A stretch of DNA of 64,000 bases from Pomphorhynchus laevis (GCA_012934845.2 WNNJ02003746.1:1-64000), one strand, 5' to 3'; positions 22,812 to 34,577 are shown, numbered from the stretch's first letter. Notes: generated by a model from the letters alone, not told the origin. Translations and numbers: made by a program.

Positions 22812-23802
22812 TTAGCGTTTCTGAAATTTTAGCCGATTGCATAAGTTCCGAGAGTCGATGTAGGCACGTTTGGAAGCAGGAGAACGCCTAAATTCGCGCC
22901 ACAATTTGTTGCGGGATCTGATAGCATCATGAAGCTCTCTGTGGAACCAAGGAGGATGCCAATGCTTGGACATGCAGGCACGTAGAGGAGCAAAGATATC
23001 AGAAATTCGCTTCAATTCATCATGAAGCAGATCAAAGACTACTAGAAACTCCAAACCGAAGTGAATACGAAGACTATCACAGATACCCTTTGGGAAGCTT
23101 GCAGCTAGTTGACTAGCATCAACACCTACCCAACAACGTTTTTTAAAATAAGAGGTTCGTGAGGCCCTGTTGAACAGCGACAGTCGCATAGAGTACACAG
23201 TGATCGCTATTGCCAATTGGTGCGTCATAACGAACACCTGAAACATCCCCCAAACACTTAGTAAAAACCAAATCGAGTTTAGAAGGCGTCCCTGTCACAC
23301 AAGTAGGTTCGTTAATATGTTGAACTAGTAGCATCTCGAGTAACAGAAAGTCACTCAGTGCTTTCCCAATTCCGTGAATTGGTTGTGAATGACTATTTTT
23401 TCAGTCTAGTTGGGGGATGTTGAAGTCACCCAGGAGCAAAATCATAGGATACGAAGATAAACTCAGCAAATATGGTTTAGGGGAGTCAAATCTTAATTCA
23501 TAGGACGGAGAACGGTAAAGGACGCAGAATCGGGATCGTTGACCATTTCCCAGTGTAAAAGAGGAAAAAGAAGCAACTATGAATTTAATTTCAGAGTACT
23601 GAGCCAGGAGACTACAAACATTTGAATAACGGACAAAAATGTTCGTATAATGGAACAATGTGACACGCTCGGTTACGCTAGCAAAGTCTACTAGTTTCTC
23701 TACACACGAACCATCACTACTAAAGAGGTCTGACTCTACAGAAGTAAGGGATGCCACCGGACAGTTAAGCACCACTTGACCACCCGAAAATTCCGGACGC
23801 AT
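22812..23802 (-). pseudogene. LINE C1 ORF2 endonuclease, lacking its N-terminal half
   Basis: Frames 23802-23401, 23334-23143 and 23246-22812 cover HYTNIFVRYSNVC, FIVASFSSFTLGNGQ, LLLGDFNIPQLDW, GTPSKLDLVF and GNSDHCVL, then the linker PPWFHRELHDAIRSRNK. Between FIVAS and FSSFTLGN about 55 residues are missing relative to LINE B, including the catalytic Glu (ITESW in B). C2 lacks exactly the same piece. The frame slips by two bases after SDHCVL compared with C2. The RT is absent. Confidence 0.75.
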
Positions 23803-25217
23803 AGGCTGCCCTCACCACTTTCCAGCCGTCGATGCAGCTCGTTGAAAGCCTCGTGTCTTCTCAAACGATCTGCAGGAGATAAATCACGGAGTATATGAAA
23901 ATCAGAGCGCGATAATCTAAATGCATGCTTGAGTAGGAAGTCAACATGATCTTTTGAGTCTAGAATAACTTTTAAAAGTCTAGGTCTATCTGAAAGTTTC
24001 TTGCCTAGACGAAAAACTCTTCGAACTTTAAGACACTTCACAACATCCACATCGCTCTGGAGAAAAATCTTAGAAAACACTGCGCGAAGATGCAGTCTAC
24101 TTTAGCAATTGTTACTGAGAGATTCTTTAACACCGCTCACGATAACGTTTAACTCTCTTCTAGAGTTAAATTGTATAGATCTAAATTGTTTAGGGCTAGC
24201 AGACGGAAATAATGAAGAATGAGTCTCAGGGGTAATCGATGACCGTCGATGATTTGGAGGAATCACTGCATGTTGTTTATTATTTAAAAGGCTTACTATT
24301 TGTCGTAGATTATCTATAGGCCTAACTTTAATCTGACTAGCCTTTGCAAGATCCTTAACGCTCTCAATTAACGGGGCTACTAGATGAGCAACACATAAAC
24401 TGCAGCGGGGATGCAGTAGCTGCGGGCAAGCAGAAGGACGCTTACTACAATCACTATATAGAGTACAGTTTTGAGAACAATCACTGCCCAAGGAAGTGTT
24501 AACAGGAGTTGACAAATCAACATTCGCATGCTTGAGGGCGGAACATTTGTCATCTACATCAAGACCGACGCTGCTCGAGTCCAATATATGGGGATGAACA
24601 ATAGAATCCAAAACAGGAAGTTGTTTGAAGGAGTAATCCATCACATTAGTCTCATGCAATGCATCCCTAACGAAGCATTGAGTTGAATTGTTATTGAAGG
24701 GTATGATTGAACGATCGTTAAGTTCTAACTTCGACTGCTGCGTGAGAGAATGATTGAGTACATGAATAGCATTATTGGTTCCTATCTCAGATGATTTTGG
24801 AGTGGCCGAAACATCATCAATCCCTGACGACGAGCAGCTTGACTGTCTGAACGCTTCGGAACTCCGTTCCGGTTCCTTAATACTATGATCTTCCCCATCG
24901 TTGTGACTGTTTGAATCTGCGTTCCTCTTTAAAGCATTTATTGATACTTGCTCGTCACAATGGCCCTTGAACAACAAGGAGAGCAATTCGGAGGCACAGA
25001 ACCCACAAACAAAATCCCTAGACAGTAGCGATTTCGTCAGACAAAATGGAACGTTGACAGTTGTCTATATGCCGCATCCAGATCTGCTGCAAGAGACCTC
25101 ACGTTGTTCATACTCAGAGGTGGGATTTGCTAATTTTGGAACAATCTGATTGCGAGTACCGTTAATCTGCTGACTTGCTAAGCATTTTTTCGTTTCTGTC
25201 TTCTTTGTTTTTGCCAT
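23736..25217 (-). pseudogene. LINE C1 ORF1, broken
   Basis: The start ATG (25217) follows the conserved AACGAGCGAAGCG leader. The N-terminal module CSRSGC...SRDFVCGFC has a TAG in place of the Trp of CDIWT. A frame from 24986 covers FKGHCDEQVS to VSGVKESLSNN (24102), and a second frame (24080-23736) covers KVRRVFRLGKK and PRLLKVIL, the RRM/CTD-like part, ending in RNFRVVKW. Compared with C2 it has the same organisation and a few percent difference. ORF1p would bind element RNA, but the stop and frame changes prevent a full product. Confidence 0.75.
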
Positions 25218-25330
25218 CGATTGTTGTATCAATTCGCTTCGCTCGTTGTAATCGAATAATTATTTGTTTAAGTTTGTGTGTTCGTTGGGCTTGTGGTACT
25301 TGAATTTTCACAAATTATAGAATTTCACTT

Positions 25331-27045
25331 TGTGTTGTTAGAATTTATAATAACCAAGACTTTCTAATGTATGTATATTAGATTGTAAGAACTTATTATA
25401 ATCAAGACAATTTTAAATTATCTTAAAGATAAATTATGCTATTTAGATTTTATCGTAAATTTTAACTAACTTTTAAATATAAAATCTCCTTTAATTGCAA
25501 TAAAGCTGATTTTCAGCGGTTTACTCGCTAAAATTCAATTGAAATTACTTATTTAAACACGGAATGTTAACGTTCAAAATTAATAATTTTTAGATGTTTT
25601 TGAACAGTGGCGAGTTTATGTAAAATATTAACAGTAATAATATATATTATTATAATTATTAATATATAATATATAATTAATAATTATATAAAAGTGCAAT
25701 TATAAAATTATTTGCAATTGCATCTTTAGTGGAAAAGTGATCGAAACTCTAGCACGGCAGTCATCTTATACATGATATCACACGCGTCGAAAGCGTTTTA
25801 AATATAAAAACAAAATATGGCGATTATTAATATTAAATTAGTAATATTATAATATTAATAAGCAATAAGAGATTAAAATAAATAATATAAAATTCCATGG
25901 AACAAGACATTATCAAATATTGCTATTAAAAATTAAAGTTTGTTTTGAAAATTCCATTTTCATTCTAAATTTTTTGATAATTTTTATTTCATTCTTACTT
26001 TTTTAATGCATACGAGCATTAAAATATTAAAAAAATCGGGCAAAAATATTAAATATTTTGAAAGAAATATTATACGATGAAAAATGTTAAATATTTTTCA
26101 TCGTATACTCACAATATACGATGAACGCTATTTTTAGTGAAATGGCACATATTTACAATCAACTAATGCAATGTTATCAAATGCTTATATTTACCTTTAC
26201 TGTTCGCCTATATTTGTGATTTAACCGGTAAAATATATATTTATTCGGAAATAAATTGCTTAGTAATTTAAATATTTTTATATTCATATACATTTGTATC
26301 AACTTATATTCTAGTGGGTGACGCACTAGTTGAAACAAATTAACTCAATTTTTACGTTTTCAGTGAAGTCATCGCTTACATATCGTCATTACAAATCGTT
26401 CATGTTTTATTACTTTGTAAGAAAACATTAAATTATTGAAGAACGCAACAACATTTTTACTTCAATCAATGATTGAGCGTATCAATTGCATCATCTAAAA
26501 CCGATAGATGTTAGATGTTTTTGTCTCCTTTATCGTTGGACAGACGATTTTTAAAGGGTTTATTTTATAGACCATTTAAGATTACCTAAAATAATTATTT
26601 AAGATAATTATCTAAAGATCGACTTTTTATCTAACTGCGGGAAGATATAATTTTAAACGACCAGAAAGTCAGCGATGTGTCAACTTATGTGAAGGCACAA
26701 TACCATGCGAACTTATTTGAAGCAACAATATCGAACAATGTTCACTTAAACAAATATATTATTCTTATTGATTTACAATCTAGCTTAAACAATAGTGTAC
26801 CGTTCCAAAGTTAGCCAACTCTACAATATTACAGAAATACAATGATTGTATTAACCAGTTAATGAAGATGATATGTTAGCCTTAACTGTGTGTGGACAAG
26901 AGCAGGATTAGCCATTCAAAAAAATATGCACATTTATTCTAATCAATACAAATCGTACTTTTTCGTCAATTATCATACAACCCTTAAACGGTAAATTGCA
27001 TTATATCGACTCATTAAGACTGGCTTTGGCAAAATAACTACCATT
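25331..27045. other. AT-rich region without gene
   Basis: No coding or RNA gene seen across 1.7 kb. It contains AT-rich inverted repeats near 25640-25690 and the palindrome at 26071-26107. Confidence 0.5.
26071..26107. repeat. Perfect 15-bp palindrome, 7-nt loop
   Basis: Arms 26071-26085 and 26093-26107 are exact complements (TATACGATGAAAAAT). A third piece of the arm (ATACGATGAA) follows at about 26116. Confidence 0.9.
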
Positions 27046-27048
27046 AAT

Positions 27049-27120
27049 GCAATGCTATTTAGTACATTGGAAAAACTCAATTCAGTCATCGACAATGTTT
27101 ACAATCCGACCATCATTTTC
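27049..27120 (+). repeat. 72-bp shared LINE endonuclease fragment
   Basis: Near identical to 32061-32131. It encodes FSTLEKLNSVIDNVYNPTI, which looks like the stretch before the GDFN motif of an EEP endonuclease. Here it is joined to an RLE-type LINE (E1), in the other place to CR1-like G1. Confidence 0.6.
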
Positions 27121-28440
27121 TCATTTCGTGGGAATTTCTCATTTCTCGACTATCTGATGTCGCAACGATCGATCCACAAGTCGCATACGTCGGACTTACT
27201 CGAGCCGTCCAAGCTAAGTGGACACATGTACTACGAACTTGCCGCTGCGAACCGATCTGGCTATCGGGATTAGCCAATGCACTTAAATCTTTACTACTTA
27301 CAAGACTTACAGCTGGGGCATGCGGTGATGAGTGGTACGAAATCCTGACTTCACCACTCAAAATGGGAGGATTGGGGGTGTGCGACCCACTATTCGTGGC
27401 CCCTCTAGATTACGAAGATTCTGTCAGTATGTGTTCGAATTACGACAGCAATCATACTGGAGACCCACTACGAAAGGCCCAGAAAATGACCACCAATCAG
27501 ATCGCCGTTCGTCGCAGGTTAGCTTTCGAGAGACGCGCAAACGGAATCAACCCTTCGTTTACCGAAGCGACCAAAAAGATTATCGAACACGCATCAAATG
27601 ACGGAGCATCTGCTTGGTTAAGCGCTCTACCATTACGCCACGAAAATTTCCACGTTACCGCAAAAGAATTCACAGCCGCCAGCTCAACACGATACGGCCA
27701 ATTGCCAGTGGACTTAATAGGAAAACGTTGCCCATGCGGCGCGAACCTCGAAATCGGACACGCACTCGCATGCAAAAAGTAGGGATGCCAACTATCCGAC
27801 ACGACGGGGTACGTGACATCATCGCACGCGAACTAACAAGCGTATGTCATAGTGTCGAGATTGAACCCCAACTGTCTCCGGTTCCAGACGACCTTCAATT
27901 CAACTCTTCTTCGACATCGCGAGACTACGGCGCTCGTTTGGATGTGGTAGGGTCAGGACTATACGGTGCACGGTACGAGCGGACATTTATCGATGTCAGC
28001 GTCTTCTCAATCTTTGCTCAATCGTTCATCAACCGCAACCCTGACTCTTCGTTCGAGTTCAACGAAAACAGGAAGACGTCCAAATACGGAGAAAGAATCA
28101 CCACAGTGGAACACAGCTCGTTCGTACCAGTCATATTCTCTTCTTTTGGCGGACTTGGAAATCAAGCCAGCATGCTGATAAAGAAAATCGCAAAATCGAA
28201 GTCCGCTCGAAGCACAGTCAGCTACGCTGAAACTATGATCAACATAAAACGTCGACTGGCGTTCGCAGTCGCCAGATCCGCATCAGCCTGTCTTCGAGCC
28301 CCCATAAGCTCCCGCGGCAACCCTCAGGTCAGTCACCACCTCGCACCCACCAACGCAGAAGAGAGAGAATGCCTTCAAGATTTTGTCTGTCGACCTTTGA
28401 ATTTTTTATAACTTAGTAACTTATACACATGTAAATCGTT
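27121..28440 (+). mobile_element. LINE E1, RLE-type element, 3' half
   Basis: It carries the RT C-terminal tail and a nuclease domain of an element with a restriction-like endonuclease. The 5' half is absent; the left end is fused to the 27049-27120 fragment. The 3' end meets LINE F tail to tail near 28440-28460. Relatives E2 and E3 lie at 50600 and 61665. Confidence 0.75.
27250..28411 (+). pseudogene. LINE E1 RT tail, zinc finger and PD-(D/E)XK-like nuclease
   Basis: First frame (to 27782): RLTAGACGDEWYEIL, LKMGGLGVCDPLFVAPL, then RCPCGANLEIGHALACKK. Second frame (to 28411): GMPTIRHDGVRDII, EPQLSPVPDD, GARLDVVGSG, ERTFIDVSVFSIFAQSF, a Lys/Tyr pair in KTSKYGER, FVPVIFSSFGGLG and RRLAFAVARSASACLRAPIS. 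C-x-C...H...C followed by RHD and a D...D-x-V...K core is the pattern of RLE-bearing LINEs, which cut their target with this nuclease. One frameshift (near 27780) at the zinc finger separates the two parts; otherwise the reading is clean, so decay is recent. Confidence 0.75.
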
Positions 28441-28487
28441 TATCAAAGAAATTAAAAAAAATAATTATTATACATTCAACAACATAC

Positions 28488-28499
28488 GAGCATTAGCTC
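28488..28499 (-). other. LINE F 3' hairpin
   Basis: Minus strand GAGC-TAAT-GCTC followed by CGTATG; it matches the LINE B hairpin except for the loop. Confidence 0.6.
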
Positions 28500-28536
28500 A
28501 AATGGCTGGCTCACAATAAGTTCGTAAATAAATTAA

Positions 28537-31077
28537 TTACTTATTAAAATAAGGAAATGCAACACGAAACATTGCTTGATCCATTCGTAGTCTTCTTTTA
28601 AAAGTATTAAGTGAACTGCATCCAACGGTGTCTGCATCAAGGTTGTTCCAAAGCTCAACAATTCTTCTATCAAATTGCATCGCGCCCAATTTCTGTACTC
28701 TGTTTCTTCGAATAGTTAAAGAATGACCGCGAAAAACATTTGAACCACGTAGTTGAACTTTACTCCGAAGAGGGTGATGAGGACGTTCGAATAAATGCCA
28801 AACAAGGCACATATCCATGTACCGACGGGTCCATGTGACGGTCTCAAGTCCTAATGATCTCAGTCTGTCTTCATAAGGCAGCGACGCTAACGTTGGTGCT
28901 AGCTTTGTTGCCCTGCGAAGTACCCTCTCTGATTTCTTATGTTCATGCACAGTACGTGGGTATACAACCGGAGCTGCATATAAAAGTCTACTCAATACAT
29001 GTGCTAAAATCAGAGGCCGAAGAGCAGTCGGATTAACGCGAACAAACGCGCGTCGAATCATACCTATCATTTTATTGGAGTTGGCACAAGCTTGATCAGT
29101 GTGCTTTTTAGTTGATAAATTAGAGGTAACCCATACTCCTAAATCTTTGTAACTATCGACACTTTCCACAATACAGCCCTTATATGTGTAACAAGCTGAT
29201 GTTAGTTGCTTGCGAGCATTACTAATAATACGCATGTGTTTGCATTTCGAAACATTTATCACAAGCTTGTTTGACGCCGCCCACAACTCCACATTATCTA
29301 TGTCAGTTTGCAAATTATCAACATCCTCACATGAATGAATGGGCCGCCATATTTTTAAGTCATCTGCATACAAACATGATCGAGAGCGAATGCACCCAGG
29401 CAAATCGTTAACATAAATGCTGAATAAAAGCGGACCCAAAACTGAACCTTGAGGTACTCCAATATGACATTCTCTAGACACAGACAATGATCAATCGACA
29501 AGTACTCGAAAGCAACGATTACGAAGAAATTCTATAATCCAATCAACCATTATGTTTGGGAGTCCAGTATTGACAAGTTTCTGAAGAAGTAGACAATGAT
29601 CTACTTTTTCAGAAGCTTTTGAAAAGTCGAAGAATATAATGTTTGTATCAGTATAGTGTGCCTTATTCGCTGTCCAATCAAGATGAGCATCAAGCAAATT
29701 TGAAACAGTTGAATAACCCTTCCGAAATCCGTGCTGATTAGGGACTAAAATTTTTCCTTTACGAAAAAACTCAACCATGCAGCGATGCACAAACCTCTCC
29801 AACACTCTACAGCAAATGCAGATAATGCTTGCAAGCCTATTATTTTCGACGGAAGAGCGATCTCCCTTCTTGAAGTAGGGAAGAACAATTGACTGCCTCC
29901 ACACATTAGGAAGAGATATTTCTAAGATTGACTGGCGAAAAATTGCACAGGGAGGAACGCAAATTAAGCCTGCTAATCTGCGCAGATAAACAGAAGGTAG
30001 TAAGTTACAACCTCTTGAATTATTTGCTTTTAGACGGCGTAATTCGGAATAGACTTTAGCTGGCGTTATCAAATTGTCAAGGTCCAACTCAAGACACGTG
30101 TCAGAGTAAGTGTTCAGCACACTAGATTCCATACAAAAAGTTTCATGTTCATTTGCGGGCTCTACTGAAGTGCAATAGTGTGCCGCAAACTCTTCAGCTA
30201 GGTCATTCGCAGAAATGTCATAGAAGTAGTGACAAATCGAAGAATCAACAGCTCCCCTGCTTGATAGGTACTGAAAAAGGACCTTTAAATCGTATTTACA
30301 CTTGTTAGCTAATGCATTCTCAAATGCACACCGCTTCTTTCTCTTCAATAAATTGAATAAATTTCTTCCCTGTTTAAAAACATCATAACTACACTCCCCA
30401 ACTTTGTAGCGATTGAAGATCAAATTACGAGTCCTCAATGTTGAACGTAACTCAGAATCGAACCAGGGAGAATCTTTTCGACGTGTCTTGCTTCTAAGTG
30501 GAGAGAATAAAATAAGCAGCGACTCTAAGGTTCTCTGAAAGTAATTCCACGCGCCGTGTACTCCAACAACAGCGGGATCTGGCCAGGAAGCTGTTGAAAG
30601 TATTGACTGAATTGCATCTGTGTTGGTTTTGAAAGCATTAACCACTTGATTTTCACGCGGACCTCGAGTTTCTTTTTGAAACCTTAACTTAAGTATCACC
30701 ACGCAGTGATCAGACATACCGATCGTAGCATCATAACGGATAGCGTTAATAATCTCACTGTTCGAAGATAATCATACATCTAATAGAGATCTACTGTCAC
30801 TAGCAAAACGGGTAGAATTTTGGACATGCTGAGTTAAACCACAATAGATGATACACTTCAGAAGGTCATAGGAAGCATGGCCACAAGTAGGAAAAGCCGT
30901 ATACGAATTCCAATCAACCGAAGGCATATTCAAGTCACCAAGTATTAAAACATTGGAGGTACTTTTAGAATAAAGTTTTAATTCCCCAATCAGTCTATCT
31001 GTGGCGGCCAAAGGTGAACGATATACTACCCCCAGAACAAGCGGAGCGGTATGCATGAATTTTACTCGACACCACAA
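28537..31077 (-). pseudogene. LINE F ORF2, two in-frame stops
   Basis: Endonuclease C-terminal half: VLILGDLNMPSVDW, TRFASDSRSLLDV and MSDHCVVIL, with the SDH catalytic motif kept. RT: FKKGDRSSVENNRLASI fingers, FFDFSKASEKVDH motif A, GVPQGSVLGPLLF motif B, CLYADDLKIW motif C, then thumb and tail to KLGAMQFDRRIVELWNNLD. TGA at 30774-30772 replaces the Cys of LCLS seen in LINE H; TGA at 29493-29491 replaces a Gly before motif B. All segments are in one frame, so the copy is young. The first 90 or so endonuclease residues are missing. Confidence 0.9.
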
Positions 31078-31144
31078 ACTTTCGACTTTATCAGAAGAAG
31101 TTATGTAAAATTAATATAACATATTAAATGTATGTCATATTTTT

Positions 31145-31409
31145 TAATATGTTTATTTGACAGTTACATTAAACAACTCAACTTCTGTGTATAAAAACAA
31201 TTATTCGTGCATTTCAATTTTATAAACAAAAGTCGCACATTGTAATATCCTTAATTAATAGATAATTAATTTTGTTAACTCACGTGATTAATTAGCGTTA
31301 GTTCTTGAATTCAAATCAAGAAATATTTTTTATTCAACTCTTTGGTTTTTCAATCCTACTCTAAAATCAAATGATTTATAGTCAATATTTTTAAACTTCA
31401 AAGTTTTTA
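31145..31409 (+). repeat. Repeat X, copy 1 (donor of a perfect inverted copy)
   Basis: These 265 bp recur as an exact reverse complement at 33699-33963. A diverged direct copy of the right part lies at 31876-32050. The sequence is AT-rich and non-coding, adjoining the truncated end of LINE F. Confidence 0.95.
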
Positions 31410-31418
31410 AACTGAATT

Positions 31419-31458
31419 TTAATCATATTGGATGATTAAAATCATCCAATATGATTAA
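31419..31458. repeat. Perfect 18-bp palindrome, 4-nt loop
   Basis: Arms 31419-31436 and 31441-31458, loop TAAA. It sits directly after repeat X, and part of the arm recurs just downstream (ATTAATCATCCAATAAG). Confidence 0.9.
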
Positions 31459-31631
31459 TCATCCAATAAGTCACGGATGAACTCAATTTTTTTTAAGGAG
31501 TATTAAAAAAAATCTTAAATTTCCATGTTATACGTGGGGATTAATTTCGCCAATCAGCTGTAGTAAAATATACAATAAAAATAACTAGACAAAGTAATAG
31601 CGTTATGTAAAATTAAAACGTAAGCGCAGAA

Positions 31632-31835
31632 TTAAAAAGAATATTCTTCGAATACGGCAGATTTTTCATCTAACTCATTTGGTGATTTACTTTGATCTAT
31701 AAACGGATAAGGTTCATACTCTCTAATCTTTGCACCTTGTATCATGACGTGAGCTATTTTAGTACGCATCTTTCGTAATTTAATCTCGGTACCTTTCGAA
31801 CGAAATCGTGATTCCTTTATCGGATCGTTCTCCAC
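31632..31835 (-). CDS. Small hypothetical ORF, possible terminal exon
   Basis: A 67-codon frame, open a few codons further upstream, with no ATG: it begins at a GTG. It is strongly charged (KESRFRSKGTEIKLRKMRTK, then REYEPYPFID) and ends EEYSF. The composition looks protein-like rather than like chance AT-rich reading, and a possible acceptor AG precedes ENDP, so it could be the last exon of a host gene. I do not recognise the family, and no polyadenylation signal is evident. Confidence 0.3.
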   Translation of the reverse strand: MENDPIKESRFRSKGTEIKLRKMRTKIAHVMIQGAKIREYEPYPFIDQSKSPNELDEKSAVFEEYSF

Positions 31836-31875
31836 ATATAAATCATTAATTAAATTATATATTTAAGAAGTCGAA

Positions 31876-32050
31876 ATTATAAATAGATAATTAATTTTGT
31901 TAACTCAAGTGATTAATTAGTTCTTGAATTCAAATCAAGAAATATTTTTTTTATTCAACTCTTTGTTTTTCAATCCTACTCTGAAATCAAATGATTGTTG
32001 TCAATAATTTTAAACTTTAAAGTTTTTAAACTGAATTTTAATCGTATTAG
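31876..32050 (+). repeat. Repeat X, diverged partial copy
   Basis: It follows 31250-31430 with small indels and substitutions (for example a 12-base loss after GATTAATTAG). It shows that repeat X is an older dispersed or duplicated sequence. Confidence 0.8.
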
Positions 32051-32060
32051 AATAGTCCCG

Positions 32061-32735
32061 CAATGCTATTTAGTAAATTTGAAAAACTCAATTCAATCAT
32101 CGACAATGTTTACAATCCGATCATCATTTTCCTTCTTCAATCTTACTGATTGATCCACCAATCAGTTCTAGTGACCATCGTATGATTGATATTGTAGTTT
32201 CGCTCAGATGCCCTCATTTAATCAAAACAGTTCCACAAGTCAATCCGATGAAGGCTAACTTTCTCAGTATGATACGTATACTCAGTACGGTAGCATGGTA
32301 CAATCCTATTATCATTGGTACTAACCCTGCATGGAACCATCTCAAAAGTACTTTTATTGAGTTGTTGACATTCTTCTCACCAATTCAACATAAGAAAACG
32401 AGCATCCGTATTCCAATTTGGTTTGACTCTGAAATTAAGCATGCAATCAGATCACGGGATATCTCATTTTCTGCTTTTAGAGATGGTAGACTATCCTTTG
32501 ATAAATACCTATTATTGAGAAACAAGTTAACTTATATTACGAGACTGAAGAGGAAGAATTTCATTTCTAACATATGTCGGGCTGCATCCTCGAACCCTAA
32601 GCAGTTATTCAATCACCTACTGCGCCGTAATACTGCGTCAGATAAATTTTACAACATTGTGAACAATGCGGGTGATTTAATTGTTGGCCCTATCAAAGTT
32701 GCAGAGCTCTTTTCCGCTCGTTTTGCGATTCAAGA
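32061..32735 (+). mobile_element. LINE G1, CR1-like fragment
   Basis: It starts with the 72-bp endonuclease fragment shared with 27049-27120, then PPISSSDHRMIDIVV and a frame (32182-32871) with the linker WYNPIIIGTNPAWNHLKST, IPIWFDSEIKHAIRSRD and LLRNKLTYITRLKRKNF. Near 32735 it passes in frame into another element (G2) at KLDYESDHCIILF, so the RT of G1 is missing and the two are fused. Confidence 0.75.
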
Positions 32736-33698
32736 AGCGAAGTTGGATTACGAGAGCGATCATTGCATTATATTATTCTATTATTTTCCTAGGTGTATGA
32801 TCCCCAAAGTGGAAAATTTGATAGTGTCAAAAAGATCTTGGCAACAAATTGATGAAGACTCATTACGATAGGCGTCACTAAGAACATCATTCAACTGTGC
32901 TAGTGAAGACATTGAGGTAAGGTGGTATGTTATTGAATCAGGTTTAGTAGCTCTTGCAGATAAGTTTGCACCACTACGTAGAGTACCAAAAAGTAAAGCT
33001 AAATACCCTCCTTGGTTTGACACTGAATTGCGATATGCTCTCAAACATAGGAATCGTATATTCGAACAAAGCCGTCATCAGAATAATTTTAAAAAGCGGT
33101 ATACAATGTTCCGTAATTTCGTCAATCGCCTTTAGATTAAAAAAGGAAAAGTTTTGAAGGTCAATTAGTTTTACAAATTGATACAAAACCAAAAAACTTT
33201 TGGGCTTATGTGAAAGGATCCAGAGCTCTGCTACCAGCTATTTCATCTTTAAGAGACGGTAACACTCGTGCGATATCGCCAGACAGCATGGCAGATGTTT
33301 TGCATCCGCTTTTAAGCTAACACAAGATCCTTTCTCTAGCATATGTGGAGATGCAGCATCACAACAGGTAGAAATTGATTCTCCTGTTTTCACACACATG
33401 ATGTTTTTGTTGAATTTGCTAGGTTATCTAGATCATCAGCGGCAGGCCCAAATGATATTCACCCCCAACTTCTTAAGTTACTTGCCCCTGTTCTGGCTGA
33501 GCCACTAGCCTCCATATTTGAGCTGATCTTGCGCATCTCGAAGTTACCTGCTGCCTGTAAAAAAGCGATTGTAGTACCAATTTAACTAGTGTTGTATGCA
33601 AAGTGATTGAGGGCATACTAAACAGACGCATATATGATCATTTGAGTTCGCTAAGAATTCTTAATAATGCACAGCATGGATTTTGCCCTTGACGTTCA

Positions 33699-33963
33699 TA
33701 AAAACTTTGAAGTTTAAAAATATTGACTATAAATCATTTGATTTTAGAGTAGGATTGAAAAACCAAAGAGTTGAATAAAAAATATTTCTTGATTTGAATT
33801 CAAGAACTAACGCTAATTAATCACGTGAGTTAACAAAATTAATTATCTATTAATTAAGGATATTACAATGTGCGACTTTTGTTTATAAAATTGAAATGCA
33901 CGAATAATTGTTTTTATACACAGAAGTTGAGTTGTTTAATGTAACTGTCAAATAAACATATTA
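33699..33963 (-). repeat. 265-bp exact inverted copy of repeat X inside LINE G2
   Basis: Base-for-base reverse complement of 31145-31409. The LINE lost about a dozen bases between CGTTCAT and TTACATGC; no target duplication frames it, and the right junction shares TTA. This fits break repair copied from DNA 2.3 kb away better than transposition. Confidence 0.95.
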
Positions 33964-34575
33964 CATGCTCGTAAAGATTGGGTTGAACATGTTGCTAACG
34001 GGTACTGTATCGACGTAATATTTCTTGACTTTAGTCGGGCTTTTGATAGGTTGCCCCACAAAATGCTAATTTCCATACTTGAGTCATATAAAGTCAATCG
34101 CTCCATTATAAGCTGGATTCAAGATTTTCTTAAAGATAGATCCTTTGCTGTTCGTGTAGGTCAATGTATATCGTCTTATCGTCTTTTCACCTCAGGAATA
34201 CCACAGGGATCATTCTTAGGCCCCTTGTTGTTTAACATATTTATAAATCAGCTACTAGATTTAATTGAGGATTGTAGTGTTTTAGCTTTTGCCGATGATG
34301 TAAAGGTATGGAAATTGATTAAAACCAACAAGGATCGAAATGACTTTCAAAATATCCTAAACATTGTTTATCGATGGTCCTTAAACACGGGAATTGTATT
34401 GAATATTAAAAAGTGTGCACATATGAGATTAGGTCATAGCAATGTGAGTCAAGAATATTTTATTGCCAACGAGTTTGTTGTTACCACGCAGTTCATTCAG
34501 GATCTTGGTATAATTGTTCAAAATAATCATAAAACACGTGCTAGCGCTGATAGGAAGTGTTATCCTATCATAAGG
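33963..34575 (+). pseudogene. LINE G2 reverse transcriptase palm and thumb
   Basis: Open from ARKDWVEHVANG through IFLDFSRAFDRLPHKM (motif A), GIPQGSFLGPLLFNIFINQL (motif B), VLAFADDVKVW (motif C) and the thumb LNIKKCAHMRLGHS to QDLGIIVQNNHKTRASADRK. The three catalytic motifs are intact, but the fingers lie on the other side of the inserted repeat and the C-terminus is replaced by a Ty3/gypsy remnant in the same frame. It could not act as a full RT. Confidence 0.8.
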
Positions 34576-34577
34576 AT

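Larger units (their letters stand above)
22801..25330 (-). mobile_element. LINE C1, CR1-like, 5' part only
   Basis: It runs from a 5' UTR shared with C2 (25330-25218) through ORF1 (25217-24102) and the endonuclease, and stops abruptly near 22801 before the RT (NRLKFQKR). It is very close to C2 at 44720-48990. It keeps the 5' end and lacks the 3' half, the reverse of usual LINE truncation, so it was cut after insertion. ORF1 has a stop in place of Trp in the zinc module, and ORF2 has a frameshift near the SDH motif. Confidence 0.9.
28460..31100 (-). mobile_element. LINE F, CR1-like, 5' truncated
   Basis: It is closely related to LINE B. The ORF2 frame is continuous from 31077 to 28537 except for two TGA stops. 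The 3' UTR carries GAGC-TAAT-GCTC (28499-28488) followed by CGTA and an ATAATAATTATT-like tail. The 5' end is lost within the endonuclease near 31100, next to repeat X. Confidence 0.9.
32736..34575 (+). mobile_element. LINE G2, CR1-like, interrupted by a repeat X copy
   Basis: It reads from SDHCII through APLRRVPKSKAKYPPWFDTE, fingers to ILNNAQHGFCP (about 33685), is then broken by 33699-33963, and continues ARKDWVEHVANGYCIDVIFL (33966 on). A stretch after VVPI (33580) is deleted. The 3' part passes into a Ty3/gypsy fossil at about 34578, so its own 3' end is lost. Confidence 0.8.

Noticed and set aside
28781-28800. GTTCGAAT-like T-loop words as tRNA genes.
   Set aside because: No cloverleaf or second promoter box around them; they lie in LINE coding sequence.
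29491-30774. UGA recoding, since both stops in LINE F are TGA.
   Set aside because: One replaces Cys and the other Gly, other copies and RTCB use ordinary codons, and simple point mutation explains both.
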